A DNA stretch of 44,864 nucleotides from assembly GCF_003011895.2 (NCBI RefSeq), contig NZ_PXWF02000242.1, forward strand, positions 1 to 44,864. Direction: 5' to 3'. Under the pieces are notes generated by a model. The model was not told the DNA's origin. It did not search any database and was given only the letters and a program-made list of their open reading frames with translations. This document shows positions 9,525 through 17,555 of this stretch, piece by piece. This stretch comes from Massilia glaciei. Lineage in GTDB: Bacteria > Pseudomonadota > Gammaproteobacteria > Burkholderiales > Burkholderiaceae_D. Both the position numbers and the translations under genes were made by a program. Within the stretch, counting starts at the first letter, position 1. Each line of letters opens with the position of its first letter.

Positions 9525-11134
9525 GCCCGCTCGCGCTGGCCGCGCTGCAGTTGCTGCAGGCGTGCATCGGCTCGGCCGTGGCCGGCGCCGCGGTCTGGGC
9601 CGCCCTGCGCCTGGCGCTCGCGCGCTGGCCCGCGCTCGCGGCCCGGCGCTGGGCCTGGCTGCTGCCGCAGATGATGGTCGTGGCCGTTTTCGCCATGCTG
9701 CTGGTGCCGCAAAGTAGCAAGCTCGGCGTGCTGCCCGCGATCGCGCTGCCGCCCGCGATCGTGCTGTCGCCCGCGGAACCGGCGCACCCCGCAGCCCCGC
9801 TCGACGCGGCGCCAAGCGACAGCGGCGCCCGCGCCATCGATGCCGGCGCCGCTGGCACCATTGACGGCGCCGCCGGCGCCCCCGGCGGCTGGCTGCCGGC
9901 GGCGGCCCTGGCCTGGTCGCTGGTCTACCTGGCCGGACTCGGCCTGGCCATCGCCAGGGTGGCGCGCGTGGTGCGCACGCTGCGCGGCCTGCGCCGCGGC
10001 GCCAGCGAACTGACCGCGCTCGACGGGCACGCCGGCTTCGGCGCCGAGCGCTCCGGCGCGTCGGGAATCGCCGTGTTCGAGACCGACGCCGCCGTCTCGC
10101 CGATGCTGATAGGCCTGCACAGGCCGTGCCTGCTGTTGCCGCGCCACCTGCGCGCCTTCGAAGATGAACAACAACAGATGGTGATCGCACACGAACTGAC
10201 CCACCTGCGGCGCAGGGATCCGCTCTGGATGGCGGCCAGCATCGCCCTGCAGACCCTGCTCTGGTTCAATCCCGTGATGCGCAAGCTCGGGGAGCGCCTG
10301 ACCTGGGCGCAGGAACTGGGCTGCGACGCGCAGGTGCTGCAAGGCCGCCCGCAACCGCAACGCCAGGCCTACGCCGCCGCGCTGCTGGCCCAATTCAGGC
10401 TGCAACAAAATTCCTTCGGCGCGGCGATGGCCTTCGGCGGCGACCAGACCACCACCATGACCGAGCGCATGCAGCTCATCCGCAGCAACGCCAACCCGGC
10501 GCTCGGCGCGATGGGGCACTGCGTGGTGCTCGGCGCGCTCGGCCTGGCCCTCGCCGGCGGCCTGCTGCTGCAACCCGCGTTCGCCTGGCAGGCCGCCACG
10601 GTGCAGGCCGCCACGGTGCAGGCCGAAGTGGCACAGGAAGAAACGGTACAGGCAGAAACGGCCGCCGCGCCGCAACCGGCCGCCGCCTGGCGCGCCCCGC
10701 TCGCCAAGCCGCGCGTGTCGAGCTTTTATGGCGTGATGTCGCCGCAGCGCCAGCGCCCGCACCGCGGCATCGACCTGGCGGCGCCGACCGGCACGCCGGT
10801 GTTCGCCAGCGCCGACGGCGTCGTGCTGGTATCGGCCAAGGGCTACCGTGGCGAGGCGATCTACGGCGAAACGGTCGAGCTCTCCCATGGTGGCGGCATG
10901 CGTTCGCTGTACGCGCACCTGGACCGGCGCCGCGTGGCCGTCGGCGAGGTGGTCAAGGCCGGCCAGTTGATCGGCCTGTCCGGCGCGACCGGCAAGGTCA
11001 GCGGCCCGCACCTGCATTTCGAGGTGCGCCGCGGGAGCGAATTGATCAATCCCGAAACCGTGCTCGCCGGGCTCACGGCCAACGCGACCCGCCCGGCGCT
11101 CGCGGCGCGCCTGCCGCTCCCCCCGGGCAAGTAG
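9521..11134 (+). CDS. M56 (BlaR1-like) and M23 fused metallopeptidase
   Basis: 537 aa from the ATG that overlaps the repressor stop. It has four N-terminal hydrophobic segments (about residues 5-30, 45-63, 124-150 and 332-352). The cytoplasmic M56 zinc protease motif HELTH is at residues 224-228, with the downstream ELGCDA segment carrying the third ligand. After the last membrane segment comes a VQA-rich linker (about 359-381). The M23/LytM peptidase domain follows, with HRGID (H414, D418), YAHL and GPHLHFE (H497, H499), so all metal ligands are present. Classical BlaR1 has a penicillin-binding sensor in this position; here a peptidoglycan endopeptidase replaces it. The inferred role is to sense wall or antibiotic stress, inactivate the BlaI repressor and act on peptidoglycan. 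Confidence 0.88.
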   Translation: MSPLALAALQLLQACIGSAVAGAAVWAALRLALARWPALAARRWAWLLPQMMVVAVFAMLLVPQSSKLGVLPAIALPPAIVLSPAEPAHPAAPLDAAPSDSGARAIDAGAAGTIDGAAGAPGGWLPAAALAWSLVYLAGLGLAIARVARVVRTLRGLRRGASELTALDGHAGFGAERSGASGIAVFETDAAVSPMLIGLHRPCLLLPRHLRAFEDEQQQMVIAHELTHLRRRDPLWMAASIALQTLLWFNPVMRKLGERLTWAQELGCDAQVLQGRPQPQRQAYAAALLAQFRLQQNSFGAAMAFGGDQTTTMTERMQLIRSNANPALGAMGHCVVLGALGLALAGGLLLQPAFAWQAATVQAATVQAEVAQEETVQAETAAAPQPAAAWRAPLAKPRVSSFYGVMSPQRQRPHRGIDLAAPTGTPVFASADGVVLVSAKGYRGEAIYGETVELSHGGGMRSLYAHLDRRRVAVGEVVKAGQLIGLSGATGKVSGPHLHFEVRRGSELINPETVLAGLTANATRPALAARLPLPPGK

Positions 11135-11148
11135 CACCCAAGCCCCCC

Positions 11149-11173
11149 GGGCGCCGCGCCAGCCGCGGCGCCC
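11149..11173 (+). terminator. GC-rich hairpin after the M56/M23 gene
   Basis: GGGCGCCGCG (11149-11158) pairs perfectly with CGCGGCGCCC (11164-11173) around a CCAGC loop, 14 bases after the stop codon. There is no T-run, so termination would be weak or Rho-assisted. Confidence 0.4.
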
Positions 11174-11254
11174 GCCACCCTCCCCGCCAGTCCGGCGTGC
11201 GCCCCCCGCGCGCGCGCACCGGACCCGTGCGCCCAATTTTTCACAAGGATCCAG

Positions 11255-13378
11255 ATGTACCGAAAACATACCCTGCTCGCGCTGCCACTGCTGGCCGGCG
11301 CGCTCGCCCACGCCGCGCCGGAGCCGGCCGCCCCGCCGGTGGTCGAGGTGTCGGGCTCGCGCAACCAGCAGCGCCAGCAAGACAGCGCCGCCGCGATGGT
11401 GGTCGGGCGCGACGAGCTGACGCGCTTCGGCGACCCGACCCTGGCCGACGCGCTCAAGCGCGTGCCCGGCATCACCGCCGGCGGCGTGCCGGGCCGTCCC
11501 GGCGCGCTGCAAATGCGCGGACTCGGCAACGGCTACACGCAAATCCTGCTCAACGGGCAGCCGATGCCGAACGGATTTTCCCTCGAGACGATCGCGCCGG
11601 ACCTGGTCGAACGGGTCGAGGTGCGGCGCGTGGCAACGGCCGAGATGGGCGCCCAGGCGATCGCGGGCACGATCAACATCGTGCTGCGCAAAAGCGTCGG
11701 CAAGGCGCGCCGCGAACTGACATCGACGCTCGGCGTGAGCGATGGCCACCCGTCCGCCAGCGTGGCGGGCCAGCTCAGCGGCAAGAGTGGCACGGCCTCG
11801 TACGTGGTCGCCGCCACCGCCGCCGAAAACCGGACCGACAACCACTACGCCGACGAGGAGCTCGGCACCGGCGAATTCCTGGTCGAACGCACGCGCCGCC
11901 GCCGCGAACAGTCCTTGCAGCGCATCGTCACCATCAGCCCGCGCCTGGACCTGGGCTTGGCCAACGGCGACGCGCTGAGCTCGCAAAGCTTCGTGCGCCT
12001 GTTCCAGCTCGCCAACGACAACGCGGCGCGCGAGCACACCGCGGTCGGCGCGCCGACCGCGTTCCCCGACAACCACGCATTCTTCGACGCCACCGCCGCC
12101 ACCATGAGCTCCGACCTGCAATGGACGCGCACGCGCGACGACGGCCACCGCTGGGAGCTCAAGGCCGGCGTCTCGCAATTTGTGCGAAGCGCCGATTTCG
12201 GTTTCTTCAGCGACGACGGCATCGGCGCGCGCCACGTGGGCTCGCACGCGCGCGAGCGCGTGTTCAAGCTGAGCGGCAAATGGTCGCGCACGGCGCCGGG
12301 CGGGCACGCGCTGGCCGCCGGCTGGGACGGCGCGACCGGCGAGCGCAGCGAAACGCGGCGCGAACGCTCGAGCGTCGCCGCCGACCCGGTCAAGGCGAGC
12401 GACGAACACTATGGCGCCGCGCTCGAGCGCCTCGCCGTCTTCGTCCAGGACGACTGGAGCATCAACCCGGCATGGTCGCTGACCGCCGGCCTGCGCTGGG
12501 AGGCGTTGTCGACACGCACCACGGGCAACGTGCTCGCGCATGTGCGACAGCGCTCCCGGGTCGTGGTCCCCTCGCTGCAGGCGCTGCACAAACTATCGGC
12601 CAGCGACCAGTTGCGCCTCGGCCTGGCGCGCACCTACAAGGCGCCGACGATGATCGCGCTGGCGCAGCGGCGCCTGAGCGTCGACAACGGCAACAGCCAG
12701 GTCAATCCCGACTACGCGGGCAACCCCCTGCTGGTGCCGGAGCGGGCCTGGGGCCTCGACCTCGCCTACGAGCGGTACATCGGCAAGAGCGGGCTGGTGA
12801 GCGTGGGCGCCTACGCGCGCCGCATCGACGACGTGATCGCCACGCGCCTGACGCGCCAGGGGCTGCGCTATGTCAGCATACCGTCGAACCAGGGCCGCGC
12901 CGACACCTGGGGCCTCGAACTCGAGGCCAAGCTGCCGCTGCGGGCGCTGTGGGCCGGCGCCACCGCCATCGACCTGCGCGCCAATCTGGTGCGCAACTGG
13001 TCGCGCATGCACGCCGTCGCCGGGCCCGACAACCGGCTCGACGGGCAGGTGCCCCTGAGCGCCAACCTGGGCTTCGACTACCGCATGGCCGGCGCGCCGG
13101 TAGCGCTGGGCATGAACTTCGCCTTCCAGGGCGGCGGGGCGGTGCGCCTGAGCGACACCAGCGCCGAGTGGAACAGCCCCTCGCGCGCGCTCGAGCTGTT
13201 CGGCAACTGGCAGGTCTCGGCGCGCGGCAAGTGGCAGCTGTCGCTGGCCAACCTGTTGCACCAGCGCCAACGCAGCGTGGACCGCTTCGCCGACGCCGAT
13301 GGCGCGCTGCAAATGCGCACCGACACGCCGACGGCGGCGACCGTGCGGCTGACGTATTCCCACAGTTTCGACAAATGA
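11255..13378 (+). CDS. TonB-dependent outer-membrane receptor
   Basis: 707 aa. A signal peptide ending AHA precedes VVEVSGSR, which could act as the TonB-interacting segment. The plug domain follows: TLADALKRVPGITAGG, LQMRGLGNGYTQILLNGQPMP, then VERVEVRRVATAEMGAQAIAGTINIVLRK, the usual plug-to-barrel transition. The rest is a beta-barrel of alternating polar and hydrophobic strands, with FVQDDWSINPAWSLTAGLRWE as a typical strand pair. The C-terminus ends VRLTYSHSFDK; the last residues are not the usual aromatic, but a Phe lies two residues before the end. It takes up a siderophore, glycan or other large ligand using TonB energy; the ligand is unknown. An independent ribosome site (AAGGAT) precedes the ATG. 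Confidence 0.9.
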   Translation: MYRKHTLLALPLLAGALAHAAPEPAAPPVVEVSGSRNQQRQQDSAAAMVVGRDELTRFGDPTLADALKRVPGITAGGVPGRPGALQMRGLGNGYTQILLNGQPMPNGFSLETIAPDLVERVEVRRVATAEMGAQAIAGTINIVLRKSVGKARRELTSTLGVSDGHPSASVAGQLSGKSGTASYVVAATAAENRTDNHYADEELGTGEFLVERTRRRREQSLQRIVTISPRLDLGLANGDALSSQSFVRLFQLANDNAAREHTAVGAPTAFPDNHAFFDATAATMSSDLQWTRTRDDGHRWELKAGVSQFVRSADFGFFSDDGIGARHVGSHARERVFKLSGKWSRTAPGGHALAAGWDGATGERSETRRERSSVAADPVKASDEHYGAALERLAVFVQDDWSINPAWSLTAGLRWEALSTRTTGNVLAHVRQRSRVVVPSLQALHKLSASDQLRLGLARTYKAPTMIALAQRRLSVDNGNSQVNPDYAGNPLLVPERAWGLDLAYERYIGKSGLVSVGAYARRIDDVIATRLTRQGLRYVSIPSNQGRADTWGLELEAKLPLRALWAGATAIDLRANLVRNWSRMHAVAGPDNRLDGQVPLSANLGFDYRMAGAPVALGMNFAFQGGGAVRLSDTSAEWNSPSRALELFGNWQVSARGKWQLSLANLLHQRQRSVDRFADADGALQMRTDTPTAATVRLTYSHSFDK

Positions 13379-13428
13379 AACTGTTTCCACGTGGGATAAT
13401 CGAGACACCTTCGGAAGGTAAAAAAAGC

Positions 13429-14346
13429 ATGAAACCACTATTGACCCTGATCGGCGCCCTCGTCTTCGCGGCGTGCGCCCCGGCCGCGCAAGCGCAGTCG
13501 GTCGCCTTCACCTTCGACGACGGCCCCAAGCTCGGGCCGACCCCGCGCCTGACGCCGCGCCAGCGCAACGACGCCCTGCTCGCCGCGCTCGCCAAACACC
13601 GGGTCAAGGCGGCGCTGTTCGTGACGGCCGCCAATGGCGCCGACGTGCCCGCCGGCTACGCCCTGGCCAAAGCCTGGGGCGAGGCCGGCCACGCGCTGGG
13701 CAACCACACGATGACCCACCCGGACCTCAACGATCCCAAGCTGAGCCTGGCGCAGTACCAGCAGGAGATCCTCGACTGCGACAAGATCATCGGCACCCTG
13801 CCCGGCTACCAGAAGTGGTACCGCTACACCTTCCTGCGCGAAGGCAACACCCCCGCGCGGCGCGACGCCATGCGCGCCTTCCTGCGCGGGCACGGCTACC
13901 GCAACGCCTTCGTCAGCATCGACACCAGCGACTGGCGGCTCGACGACGCGCTGACCGAATTGCTCACCAAAAACCCTGAGGCCGACCTGGCCCCGCTCAA
14001 ACGCGTATACCTGGCCCACATCCGCCAGCGCGCGCTGGCCTACCGCGCGATGTCGCAGCAATTGCAGGGGCGCGACATGCGCCATGTGCTGCTGCTGCAC
14101 CACAACCTGATCAACGCGCTGTGGCTGGGCGACGTCATCGCCCAATTCCGCGACATGGGCTGGAGCATCATTTCCCCGGCCGAGGCGCTGGCCGACCCGG
14201 TCTACCAGCTCGCGCCCTTGCGCGCCGGCCAGAGCCTGCTGCTGTCGATGGCCAAATCGCTCGGCACGAGCAACTTCCCGGACTGGGAGCGCCTGCACGA
14301 CGACGGCGACGCCGAGATCTTGGCGCTGGCCGCGGCCCCCGAATAG
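13429..14346 (+). CDS. secreted polysaccharide deacetylase family protein
   Basis: 305 aa from the ATG at 13429, after GGAAGGT. The signal peptide ends AQA-Q; a Cys at position 16 makes a lipoprotein less likely but possible. The NodB homology domain begins VAFTFDDGP (D30 base, D31 metal) and continues with HTMTHP, which supplies the two histidine metal ligands. FVSIDTSDW and HVLLLHHN are the later motifs. Such enzymes remove N- or O-acetyl groups from chitin-like oligomers, peptidoglycan or exopolysaccharide, in the periplasm or outside the cell. The C-terminal 70 residues add a helical part not needed for the core fold. The gene follows the TonB receptor by 50 bases on the same strand, so the two may act on one glycan; that link is inference. 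Confidence 0.88.
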   Translation: MKPLLTLIGALVFAACAPAAQAQSVAFTFDDGPKLGPTPRLTPRQRNDALLAALAKHRVKAALFVTAANGADVPAGYALAKAWGEAGHALGNHTMTHPDLNDPKLSLAQYQQEILDCDKIIGTLPGYQKWYRYTFLREGNTPARRDAMRAFLRGHGYRNAFVSIDTSDWRLDDALTELLTKNPEADLAPLKRVYLAHIRQRALAYRAMSQQLQGRDMRHVLLLHHNLINALWLGDVIAQFRDMGWSIISPAEALADPVYQLAPLRAGQSLLLSMAKSLGTSNFPDWERLHDDGDAEILALAAAPE

Positions 14347-14420
14347 GGCGCCGGGGCGGACGCCGAAAATAATTGGAACTTTTCGGGCGCGCGACGGGAA
14401 TACCATCAGAGACCCGACCC

Positions 14421-15020
14421 ATGACACCGACTTCCGCCACCTCCGACACCGAACTGCTGCGCCAGATGCGCAACGGGACGACGGCCGCCTTCCAGCAGTT
14501 GTACCAGCGCCACCAGGGGCCGCTGTACCGCTTCTCGCTGCTGCGCTGCGGTTCGGGCGACACCGCGGCCGACGTGGTGCAGGAGGTGTTCATGGGATTG
14601 CTTACCGATAGTTTCAAGTTCGATCCGCTGCGCGGCATGCTGCCCAATTTCCTGTTCGGCGTGGCGCGCAAGCTCATTCTCAAGCACGAGCACCCCGGGC
14701 GCCGCTTCGACAGCCTGTCCGACGGTGCCGACGGCGGCGACGACGACGGCGCCCCCGAACCCGTCTGCGAGGCCGCCGAGCCGCTCGCGCGCATGCTCAG
14801 CGACGAACTGGCCGAGCAGGTGCGCCAGGCGCTGGCGCTGCTGCCGCCGCACTACCGCGACCCCATCATCCTGTACGAGATGCACGACCTGTCGTACCAG
14901 GAAATCGCCGACATCTGCCAGATCGACATCGGCACGGTGCGTTCGCGCCTGTCGCGCGCCCGCGCCGCGCTGTCGCGCAGACTGGCCGCACACCGTCCGG
15001 CCGCCCATTTCGCGGCCTGA
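14421..15020 (+). CDS. ECF-like RNA polymerase sigma factor
   Basis: 199 aa from ATG 14421; an upstream in-frame TTG at 14373 is less likely. Sigma region 2 is at about residues 10-90 (AAFQQLYQRHQGPLYRFSL, then TAADVVQEVFMGLL). Region 4 is at about 130-190 (LPPHYRDPIILYEMHDLSY, then QEIADICQIDIGTVRSRLSRAR). Between them lies an acidic Asp/Gly-rich linker. A GGAACTT sequence at 14375-14381, 40 bases before the start, matches the -35 element used by many ECF sigma factors. A matching -10 is not clear, so autoregulation is only a suggestion. The next gene, a single-pass membrane protein, is the natural candidate for its anti-sigma factor. Confidence 0.88.
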   Translation: MTPTSATSDTELLRQMRNGTTAAFQQLYQRHQGPLYRFSLLRCGSGDTAADVVQEVFMGLLTDSFKFDPLRGMLPNFLFGVARKLILKHEHPGRRFDSLSDGADGGDDDGAPEPVCEAAEPLARMLSDELAEQVRQALALLPPHYRDPIILYEMHDLSYQEIADICQIDIGTVRSRLSRARAALSRRLAAHRPAAHFAA

Positions 15021-15034
15021 ACCGAGGACCAATC

Positions 15035-15538
15035 ATGACCACCCAGCTCCCCCCCGACACCCCCGCCGGCGCGCCGTTCGCGGCCCTGCGCGCGCAACTG
15101 GCCACCCACGCGGCGCCGCCGCGGGTCGAACAGGCCCTCATGACCGCCTTCGCCAAACAGCGGCGGCCACGGCGTTGGCACCACGCGCTGTCGGCGCGCC
15201 ACTGGGGCATGGCCGGCGGCCTCGGCGCCTGCATGATGGCCTTGCTGGTGTTCACGCTCGCGCCCACGGCGCCGAGCGCGCCGGGCGCCGCGCCGCTGCC
15301 CATGATCGACGACGACGACGGCGGCGCCTTCCTCGCGCTCGCCCCGCTCGAGCGGATCGAGCGCGAAGCGGCGCCGCAGATGGTCGAAGCCGACCTCTCG
15401 GGCGCGGCGCTGGCCTCGCTCGGCGTGGCGCTCACGCCCGAAACGGCGGGCGACACCGTGCGCGCCGAAATGCTCGTCAGCGCCGAGGGCCAGCCCCTCG
15501 CGCTGCGGCTCGTGTCACAGCAGTCAGCCGTCCAGTAG
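15035..15538 (+). CDS. single-pass membrane protein, probable anti-sigma factor
   Basis: 167 aa, with GAGGA 9 bases before the ATG and only 14 bases after the sigma factor stop. About 57 N-terminal residues (cytoplasmic, with a PRVEQALMTAFAKQRRPRRW helix) lead to one membrane segment (about 59-77, MAGGLGACMMALLVFTLA). A periplasmic domain of about 90 residues starts after an acidic DDDDGG patch. This topology and its place behind an ECF-like sigma gene fit an anti-sigma factor, but no zinc-binding anti-sigma motif (HxxxCxxC) is present. The role is therefore inferred from position. Alternative: an unrelated envelope protein of the same operon. Confidence 0.6.
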   Translation: MTTQLPPDTPAGAPFAALRAQLATHAAPPRVEQALMTAFAKQRRPRRWHHALSARHWGMAGGLGACMMALLVFTLAPTAPSAPGAAPLPMIDDDDGGAFLALAPLERIEREAAPQMVEADLSGAALASLGVALTPETAGDTVRAEMLVSAEGQPLALRLVSQQSAVQ

Positions 15539-15584
15539 CACCGCCCCACACCAACTACCAACCACCAAACCGCACGAGGACCCC

Positions 15585-16679
15585 ATGAACACCAAAAAAA
15601 TTCTGCTCGCCGCCCTGCTCGGCGCCCTAGTGACGCCCGTGTTCGCTTCAATCGACAGTGAAGCGATGGAGGCGCTCGCCGAGATCGGGATGGACGCGGG
15701 CGCGGACGCCGACGGGCCGCGCGACGTCGAACGCCATGTCGTCATGCTGGCGGCGGGCGACGAGGGCGGCGCGACCGGGCACGGCGCGATGGCGGGGATG
15801 CGCATGCGCGGCAAGCTCGTCAAAAACGCCCCCTACAGCGCCGAGGTGGTCTCGGAGCGCGTGCAGCACCTGTCGGACGGCAACCAGATCAGCAACAAGT
15901 CGAGCACGATGAGCTACCGCGACAGCGCCGGGCGCACCCGCACCGAACTGCGCGACAAGGACGGCGCGGTGCGCGCGGTGACGATCACCGACCCGGTCGG
16001 CGGCAGCACCTTTTTGCTCAACCCTCAGCGCAAGATCGCGACCAAGCTGCCCGCACCGGGCGCGCGCGGCGCGGGCATGGAACGTATCAGGATGATGCAC
16101 AATGATGGCAAGCACAACGATGGCAAGCACAAGGATGGCAACCCGGGCGCGGCGGGACACGAGACGCACGTCGAGCGCCATGCCGATGCCGATGGCGATG
16201 GCGAGAAAATCATCGTCAAGCGGATCGAGCGGGCCGAGGGCGGGGTCGGCGAGCGGGTGCGCGAGCGGGTGCGCGTGCATGTGATGCACAACATGGCGGC
16301 TGGCGACGGGCCCCGCATCGGGCCGATCGTGGCCAACGCCTTCGGCGACGTCAAGTGGTCGGCCAAGGCGGCCACCAAGGACCTCGGCGCGCGCGAGTTC
16401 GACGGCGTCAAGGCCGAAGGCAAGCAGCGCAGCTACGAGATTCCGGCCGGCGAGGTGGGCAACCGCAGCCCGATCACCGTCACCCACGAGAGCTGGTTCG
16501 CGCCGTCGCTGCAAGTGACCGTGTACACCAAGCACAGCGATCCGCGCTCGGGCGAGCGCATCTACCGGCTCGCCAACGTCAAGCGCGACGAGCCGGCCGC
16601 CGCCCTGTTCACGGTGCCGTCCGACTACAGCGTCCGGGACCTCGCCACGCGGATCCGGCGCGCCCCCGCCAAACAGTGA
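15585..16679 (+). CDS. secreted His/Asp-rich hypothetical protein of the sigma-factor operon
   Basis: 364 aa with GAGGA before the ATG and a clear signal peptide (MNTKKILLAALLGALVTPVFA). The mature part has a segment on DSAGRTRTELRDKDG (about 105-120) and a repeat-like stretch at about 170-190 in which HNDGK, HNDGK and HKDGN occur in tandem. His and Asp residues continue to about 210 (HETHVERHADADGDGE). Such a stretch could bind divalent metal. The C-terminal 100 residues (TVTHESWFAPSLQVTVYTKHSDPRSGE) look folded. I do not recognise the family. It follows the sigma and anti-sigma genes by 46 bases and is probably a cell-envelope target or sensor of that system. Confidence 0.7.
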   Translation: MNTKKILLAALLGALVTPVFASIDSEAMEALAEIGMDAGADADGPRDVERHVVMLAAGDEGGATGHGAMAGMRMRGKLVKNAPYSAEVVSERVQHLSDGNQISNKSSTMSYRDSAGRTRTELRDKDGAVRAVTITDPVGGSTFLLNPQRKIATKLPAPGARGAGMERIRMMHNDGKHNDGKHKDGNPGAAGHETHVERHADADGDGEKIIVKRIERAEGGVGERVRERVRVHVMHNMAAGDGPRIGPIVANAFGDVKWSAKAATKDLGAREFDGVKAEGKQRSYEIPAGEVGNRSPITVTHESWFAPSLQVTVYTKHSDPRSGERIYRLANVKRDEPAAALFTVPSDYSVRDLATRIRRAPAKQ

Positions 16680-16695
16680 GCGCTCCGGCCCGGGC

Positions 16696-16719
16696 GGCGC
16701 CGGCAGATGCCGCGGCGCC
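16696..16719. terminator. possible bidirectional terminator between convergent genes
   Basis: Arms GGCGCCG-GCA (16696-16705) and TGC-CG-CGGCGCC (16708-16719) form a GC-rich hairpin with a 2-base bulge, between two genes that converge here. No T-run is present. Confidence 0.3.
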
Positions 16720-16736
16720 GGCCCGGCACCCGCCCC

Positions 16737-17273
16737 TTAGCGCGTCGCGGCCAGGCCTTGCCGCACCGGCACGATCTTCTCTTTGAACCACTCGTCGATC
16801 ATCTGCTTTTCGTAGCGCAGGAGATCGCCCTTGTCGTGGCGGTTGACGCGGTCCAGGTACATCATGTTGCTCAGATTTTGCTCGGCGCTGTCGATGACCT
16901 GCCCGCCCGCCCGCAAGGTGTAGCGCAGGCGCATCGAGGGCCAGTCGGCGCCGTTGCGCAGCACGCGCACGTCCTGGTGCCTGCTGAAGGTCGGATCGAC
17001 GCGGCCGGCCAGGTCGAGGTCGAGCACTTCGACGTCGAGCTCTTGCCCGGCCGGCAATGTGGCGCCGAGCTTTTCAAAGTGCTCGGTGAGCCCTTCGAGC
17101 ACGCGCGCGCGCTCGGCCGCCGCGAACGGCATGTCGGCGAAGTTGCCGGGGTCGGTGAAGCGCAGCTTGACGCCGGCGCTGGCGCTGCCGGCGGCCAGCG
17201 CCAGCGCGGCGGCCGCGCCGAGCCGGCGGCCAAGTTGCAGATACGGGGATGCGAGCGATTTCATGGTGAGCAT
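16737..17273 (-). CDS. DUF3016 domain-containing secreted protein
   Basis: 178 aa. Two in-frame ATGs stand close together; the one at 17273 is chosen because AAAGG lies 6 bases upstream. The signal peptide ends GSASA. The mature part starts VKLRFTDPGNFADM and contains FEKLGATLPAGQELDVEVLDLDLAGR, the features of DUF3016. WPSMRLRYTLRAGGQVI and LRYEKQMIDEWFKEKI follow. DUF3016 proteins are small periplasmic proteins of betaproteobacteria and gammaproteobacteria with no known reaction. The gene is convergent with the sigma operon and divergent from the HD-GYP regulator, so it is probably transcribed alone. Confidence 0.85.
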   Translation of the reverse strand: MLTMKSLASPYLQLGRRLGAAAALALAAGSASAGVKLRFTDPGNFADMPFAAAERARVLEGLTEHFEKLGATLPAGQELDVEVLDLDLAGRVDPTFSRHQDVRVLRNGADWPSMRLRYTLRAGGQVIDSAEQNLSNMMYLDRVNRHDKGDLLRYEKQMIDEWFKEKIVPVRQGLAATR

Positions 17274-17449
17274 GGTGAGCCTTTGCGAGTCGGGCGCCTG
17301 CGAGCGACGCGCCCCGAACGCCAATATACGCCCATTCGGGCCGGCCTTTCCAGCAGCCTATTGGTGACTTTTTGTAAGCAAATGTAGCGCCCCCGGATTC
17401 CGCCCGAAGACACACGGTTGTTGCAAAGAGGAACAATCAATCTTGCATG

Positions 17450-17479
17450 TTGTGAATGGGGGTGATGTCATACTACAAT
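17450..17479 (+). promoter_or_regulatory. candidate promoter of the HD-GYP regulator gene
   Basis: TTGTGA (17450-17455) and TACAAT (17474-17479) are separated by 18 bases. This gives a leader of about 70 bases before the ATG at 17556. Confidence 0.4.
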
Positions 17480-17555
17480 CGAAGCACGCCTCGTCCGTGC
17501 CCCATGCGCGCGTGTGTCGGGCATCACCACCCCACCGGTATCGGAAATCGCTTTT

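Noticed and set aside
9332-12589. 1085-codon open frame on the minus strand
   Set aside because: It runs across three well-supported plus-strand genes and has the composition of an antisense shadow.
11197-13428. Long upstream extension of the deacetylase frame
   Set aside because: It is out of frame with the TonB receptor it overlaps and is Arg/Ala-rich; the deacetylase signal peptide starts at 13429 with its own ribosome site.
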